Shown here: one piece after another, positions 60,631 to 63,726 of the stretch
Layout: the number at the start of each line of letters is the position of its first letter
Numbering within the stretch: position 1 is the stretch's first letter
Source of the DNA: ATZT02 sp046048135
Lineage (GTDB): Bacteria > Actinomycetota > Actinomycetes > S36-B12 > UBA5976
DNA length: 63,726 nucleotides
Direction: 5' to 3'
NCBI GenBank assembly: GCA_046048135.1
Contig: JBJOGR010000048.1
Location: 1 to 63,726 of the forward strand
Position numbers and translations under genes: made by a program
Notes under the pieces: model-generated
Told to the model about the DNA's origin: nothing
The model's input: the letters and a program-made list of their open reading frames with translations, nothing else
Databases searched by the model: none

Positions 60631-62064
60631 TTAATTCCGTACCAAAGTTGGTAATCCCAGTAGTACTTGGTTCTTTTTTTCTTCTTTACTGGCTTGCCAA
60701 ATATCTCCAGCTTTAGTATTTCTGACATTTATTATTTTTTTGTCTGAAACAAGATAAAAAGGTTGTGCTTGAGTTATTTCAACTTCGACAAAATCTCCTG
60801 GTCTAACTTTGAATTCAGGATTTGGGTAGAAATGCACCAATCTATTATCTTTTGCCCGGCCTGACATTGTATTTATATGTTGCTCTCTTTTACCTTCATC
60901 ATTTGAAACTAAAACTTCGACAATTTTTCCAACTTGCTTCTTATTTTGTTCTAAAATTACTTCATTAATTACTTTAGATAATCTTTCATATCGTTCATTA
61001 ATAACTTCAGGATCAATCTGATTTGGCATCAATGCCGCAGGGGTACCTGGACGTTTTGAATACTGATAAGTAAAAGCCGATGCAAATTTTGCTTCTTTAA
61101 CTAAATTAATTGTTTGTTGAAAATCTTCTTCTGTTTCTCCTGGAAAGCCCACAATAATGTCTGTGGTAATTGCCGCATCTGGAATTTCTTTTCTAACTTT
61201 TTCTAGAATTGCTAAATACTTTGTTGTTCTATATGAACGTTTCATATCAGAAAGTACTTTGTCACTTCCTGATTGCAAAGGCATGTGTAGATGTGGCATT
61301 ACATTATTTGTTTCAGCCATTGCTGAAATTACATCATCTGTGAAATCTTTTGGATGCGGTGAAATAAATCTAACTCTTTCTAACCCTTCAATTTCGCCAC
61401 ATGCTCTTAAAAGCTTGCCAAAGGCATATCTATCTCCAAATTCAACACCGTATGAATTCACATTTTGACCTAAAAGCATGATTTCTAAAACACCTTGACT
61501 AGTAAGTGTTCTAATCTCGTCAAGAATTTCTCCAGCTTTTCTGTCTTTTTCTTTTCCGCGCAAAGATGGGACGATACAAAAAGTACAAGTGTTATTACAT
61601 CCCACACTAATTGCTACTAAAGCAGAATGAATTGAATCTCTTTTACTAGGTAAATTTGATGGAAATACTTCTAGAGATTCCAGTATTTCAATTTGAGCTT
61701 CATTATTAACTCTGGCTCTTTCAAGTAAAACTGGAAGGGATCCAAAATTATGTGTTCCAAAAACTACGTCAACCCAAGGTGCTTTTTTTTGAATTATTTC
61801 TTTATCTTTTTGAGCTAAACAGCCACCTACAGCAATTTGCATATTGGGTCTTTTTTCTTTGATTCGATAAAGCATTCCCAAATTTCCATATAATTTGTTA
61901 TCAGCATTTTCTCTAACCGCGCAAGTGTTATAGACAACTACATCAGCATCTTCAGTGTTAGTTGCAACAAGACCTGCGTCTTCTAAAAGTCCTGATAATC
62001 TTTCGGAGTCATGTTCATTCATTTGACAGCCAAAAGTTCTAACGTAATAAGTGCGAGTTGACAT
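60631..62064 (-). CDS. miaB: tRNA-2-methylthio-N6-dimethylallyladenosine synthase
   Basis: Radical-SAM methylthiotransferase that adds the ms2 group to i6A37. The N-terminal UPF0004 domain holds C13, C48 and C82 for the auxiliary cluster; the radical-SAM CxxxCxxC is C156, C160 and C163 (CNNTCTFC); a C-terminal TRAM domain ends near residue 450. The 477-residue length is normal. It is divergent from the transporter gene, 37 nt apart. Confidence 0.96.
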   Translation of the reverse strand: MSTRTYYVRTFGCQMNEHDSERLSGLLEDAGLVATNTEDADVVVYNTCAVRENADNKLYGNLGMLYRIKEKRPNMQIAVGGCLAQKDKEIIQKKAPWVDVVFGTHNFGSLPVLLERARVNNEAQIEILESLEVFPSNLPSKRDSIHSALVAISVGCNNTCTFCIVPSLRGKEKDRKAGEILDEIRTLTSQGVLEIMLLGQNVNSYGVEFGDRYAFGKLLRACGEIEGLERVRFISPHPKDFTDDVISAMAETNNVMPHLHMPLQSGSDKVLSDMKRSYRTTKYLAILEKVRKEIPDAAITTDIIVGFPGETEEDFQQTINLVKEAKFASAFTYQYSKRPGTPAALMPNQIDPEVINERYERLSKVINEVILEQNKKQVGKIVEVLVSNDEGKREQHINTMSGRAKDNRLVHFYPNPEFKVRPGDFVEVEITQAQPFYLVSDKKIINVRNTKAGDIWQASKEEKKNQVLLGLPTLVRN

Positions 62065-62101
62065 ACTTAGTCAAGACTACGCCGTGGTTAGATTGGAAAT
62101 C

Positions 62102-62770
62102 GTGAAGACTAGGAACTCTAAACGAAGCAAAGTTCATTTTGCCCAAGAATCACAAGGACTCTACCCTTATTTAATTGCAATTTTTTGTGGGCTTCTATTA
62201 ATTTCAAATATAGGAGCCGTTAAGTTAATTGAATTTGGTCCATTAATTACTGATGGAGGCGTATTTCTATTTCCTTTGGTTTACATAGTCGGAGATGTAT
62301 TAAGTGAAGTGTATGGATTTAAGGCAACAAGAAAAGCAATTTTTACAGGTTTCGGGTTATCAATTCTTGCCTCGTTTACATTTTTATTAGTCCAATTTTC
62401 ACCACCTGCTTCAGATTGGCCTAATCAAACTGCTTTTGAATCGATTCTAGGTTTTGTTCCTCAAATTGTTTTAGCAAGTGTTTCTGGCTATCTAGTTGGA
62501 CAATTACTTAATTCGTTTGTGCTTGTAAAAATAAAAGAAAGAACAAAAGAAAAATATCTTTGGTTAAGATTAATTGGCTCAACTGCTGTTGGAGAATTAG
62601 CTGACACAATTGTATTTTGCACAATTGCGTTTTATGGAATTTTAACTGGAATTGATTTCATCAAATATGTAGTAATAGGATATTTGTATAAAACTTTATT
62701 AGAAGTAGTTTTATTACCTGTTACTTACAGAGTTATAAAATTTGTTAAAACAAAAGAACAGAGCTACTGA
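62102..62770 (+). CDS. Queuosine precursor transporter (YhhQ/QPTR family)
   Basis: A membrane protein of about 222 residues with six spans, matching the VUT/YhhQ family that imports preQ0, preQ1 or queuine. Landmarks are LLLISNIGAVKLI, GGVFLFPLVYIVGDVLSEVYG and GELADTIVFCTIAF. The frame opens upstream at 62051, inside miaB territory; GTG at 62102 gives a sensible basic N-terminus and avoids the overlap. Its 3' end overlaps the convergent tgt by 7 nt; the two would act together in salvage of Q base for tRNA. Confidence 0.9.
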   Translation: MKTRNSKRSKVHFAQESQGLYPYLIAIFCGLLLISNIGAVKLIEFGPLITDGGVFLFPLVYIVGDVLSEVYGFKATRKAIFTGFGLSILASFTFLLVQFSPPASDWPNQTAFESILGFVPQIVLASVSGYLVGQLLNSFVLVKIKERTKEKYLWLRLIGSTAVGELADTIVFCTIAFYGILTGIDFIKYVVIGYLYKTLLEVVLLPVTYRVIKFVKTKEQSY

Positions 62771-63726
62771 TTTTTATTCCAATTATATTTGCCCAAGAAA
62801 TCATTCTTGAATTCAAAAAAATTACCTGAAATTATTTCTTCTCTCATTTTGGCAACTAAATTAACTATGAAAAATTCGTTGTGAATTGTTAAAAGTGTTG
62901 CTGCAAGCATTTCTTTTGCTCTAATTAAATGATTCAAATATGCTTTAGTGTAATTTTTACAGGTATAGCATTCACAAGAATCTTCAATAGGTGAAAAGTC
63001 ATTCTTATATTTACTAACAGAAATATTAAAGCGTCCTGTGGTTGCATATACTGCATTATTTCTAGCAACTCTTGAAGCTGCTACGCAATCAAAAGTATCT
63101 GCACCATTTTCAACTCCCACAAACAAGTCTTCTGGTTCACCAATACCTAATAAGTGCCTTGGTTTGTTTTCTGGTAATTCTTCATTGACCCAATTTATAA
63201 TTGTGCCCAATTGATTTTTGTCTAACGCTCCTCCAATTCCAAATCCATCAAAATCTAATTCGCTTAAATCCTTACTTGCTTTTCTTCTTAAATCTTCATA
63301 CTGCGCACCTTGGATTACTCCAAATAAAGCTTGATAAGGTTTATCGCTTCTTTCTTTAGTTAATTTTTCATGTTCACTTATGCACCTTTTTGCCCACCGA
63401 TAGGTTCTTTCTAAAGAATTTTCTTGATACTGCCTTGTATTTAAAAGTGTTGTGCACTCATCAAAAGCAAAAATTATGTCTGCACCAATTTTGTGTTGAA
63501 CCTGCATTGAAAATTCAGGAGTAAATCTATGCATAGATCCATCAAGATGAGATTTAAAATTCACTCCATCCTCATCAACATGAGCTAATCGATCTTTGTC
63601 AGTGGCAATTACTTCTTCTGATTGAAAATTTTCAGGATCCATTGCAATAACTTTTTTGTAGCCAACTCCTAAAGACAAAACTTGAAAACCACCACTATCT
63701 GTAAATGTTGGACCATTCCAATTCAT
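62764..63726 (-). CDS. tgt: tRNA-guanine transglycosylase (5' end beyond right edge)
   Basis: Exchanges G34 for preQ1 or queuine in GUN tRNAs. The visible 320 residues start just before the active-site segment FTDSGGFQVLSLG; the true N-terminus (roughly 80-90 residues) is outside the window. The nucleophile Asp is in GADTFDCVAASRVAR, and zinc is held by CECYTCKNY plus the His of LTIHNEFF. The VAASRVARNN variant is usual for actinobacterial Tgt. The visible Met at the edge is internal, not the start. Confidence 0.95.
   Translation of the reverse strand: MNWNGPTFTDSGGFQVLSLGVGYKKVIAMDPENFQSEEVIATDKDRLAHVDEDGVNFKSHLDGSMHRFTPEFSMQVQHKIGADIIFAFDECTTLLNTRQYQENSLERTYRWAKRCISEHEKLTKERSDKPYQALFGVIQGAQYEDLRRKASKDLSELDFDGFGIGGALDKNQLGTIINWVNEELPENKPRHLLGIGEPEDLFVGVENGADTFDCVAASRVARNNAVYATTGRFNISVSKYKNDFSPIEDSCECYTCKNYTKAYLNHLIRAKEMLAATLLTIHNEFFIVNLVAKMREEIISGNFFEFKNDFLGKYNWNKNQ

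Overview
This window is a gene-dense, AT-rich (roughly one third G+C by eye) piece of an actinobacterial chromosome. Actinobacterial marks are the PI/PIM lipid genes (pimA, a PatA-like acyltransferase, a PI-phosphate synthase) beside thrS and pdxST; DUF3000, DUF3093, DUF3159, DUF4192, DUF4193 and DUF4235 proteins; SepH; a HrdB/SigA-type sigma factor with a long basic N-terminus; and a SAM-IV riboswitch. Low G+C, tiny intergenic gaps, many 0-4 nt gene junctions and frequent TTG/GTG starts suggest a streamlined planktonic lineage such as Nanopelagicales (acI). That placement is inference. I see no insertion sequence, prophage, CRISPR array or rRNA operon.

Layout. 1-9.4 kb (minus): PLP synthase pdxS/pdxT (pdxT cut by the left edge), a LemA-like membrane protein, pimA, PatA-like, PI-phosphate synthase, HIT phosphorylase and thrS as one compact operon, then a formyltransferase-like protein, a PGPGW membrane protein and pabB. 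9.5-9.75 kb: tRNA-Gly, -Cys, -Val. 9.76-15 kb: DUF4287/DUF1801 protein, secreted PQQ-type sugar dehydrogenase, GH25 lysozyme, a 37-aa basic protein, an M23 endopeptidase and a secreted protein of unknown function. 15-18.1 kb (plus): RibD-like reductase, msrB, DUF3000, RNase D. 18.2-21.8 kb (plus): ferric iron ABC transporter. 21.8-33.2 kb (minus): dxs, then a xylose locus (galM-like epimerase, xylH, xylG, xylF, xylA, xylB) and acnA. 33.3-41.8 kb: TrmA-type methyltransferase, APC permease, a trkA pair, DUF3159, OB-fold protein, dut, DUF3093, DUF4235, DUF4193, gamma-CA-like protein, suhB; this order closely follows the ceoBC-dut-suhB-sigA neighbourhood of Mycobacterium. 41.9-51 kb: MFS transporter, sepH, a short parC, ferredoxin-NADP reductase, parE, DUF7455-like protein and the principal sigma factor. 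51-54.5 kb: a secreted PKD protein, then metX and metY under a SAM-IV riboswitch. 54.8-63.7 kb: DUF4192 protein, a GreA-family factor behind a yybP-ykoY (Mn2+) type leader, LPG-synthase-like membrane protein, hflX, dapF, miaA, miaB, a queuosine-precursor transporter and tgt (cut by the right edge).

Functionally the window combines housekeeping (tRNA charging and modification, topoisomerase IV, sigma factor, dUTPase), envelope lipid and wall turnover, cofactor synthesis (PLP, pABA, isoprenoids), methionine synthesis, and uptake of xylose, iron and probably queuosine precursors. The only stretch over 300 bases without a gene is 54452-54767, which holds the SAM-IV riboswitch and further hairpins of the metY leader.

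The most interesting signals are regulatory RNA: a Mn2+-riboswitch-like leader before a Gre factor; a 10-bp long-range helix joining the end of one secreted-protein gene to the ribosome binding site of the M23 gene; a pabB leader with two mutually exclusive stems; and a strong hairpin between xylF and xylG. A ParC lacking its whole C-terminal domain is the most notable protein-level oddity.
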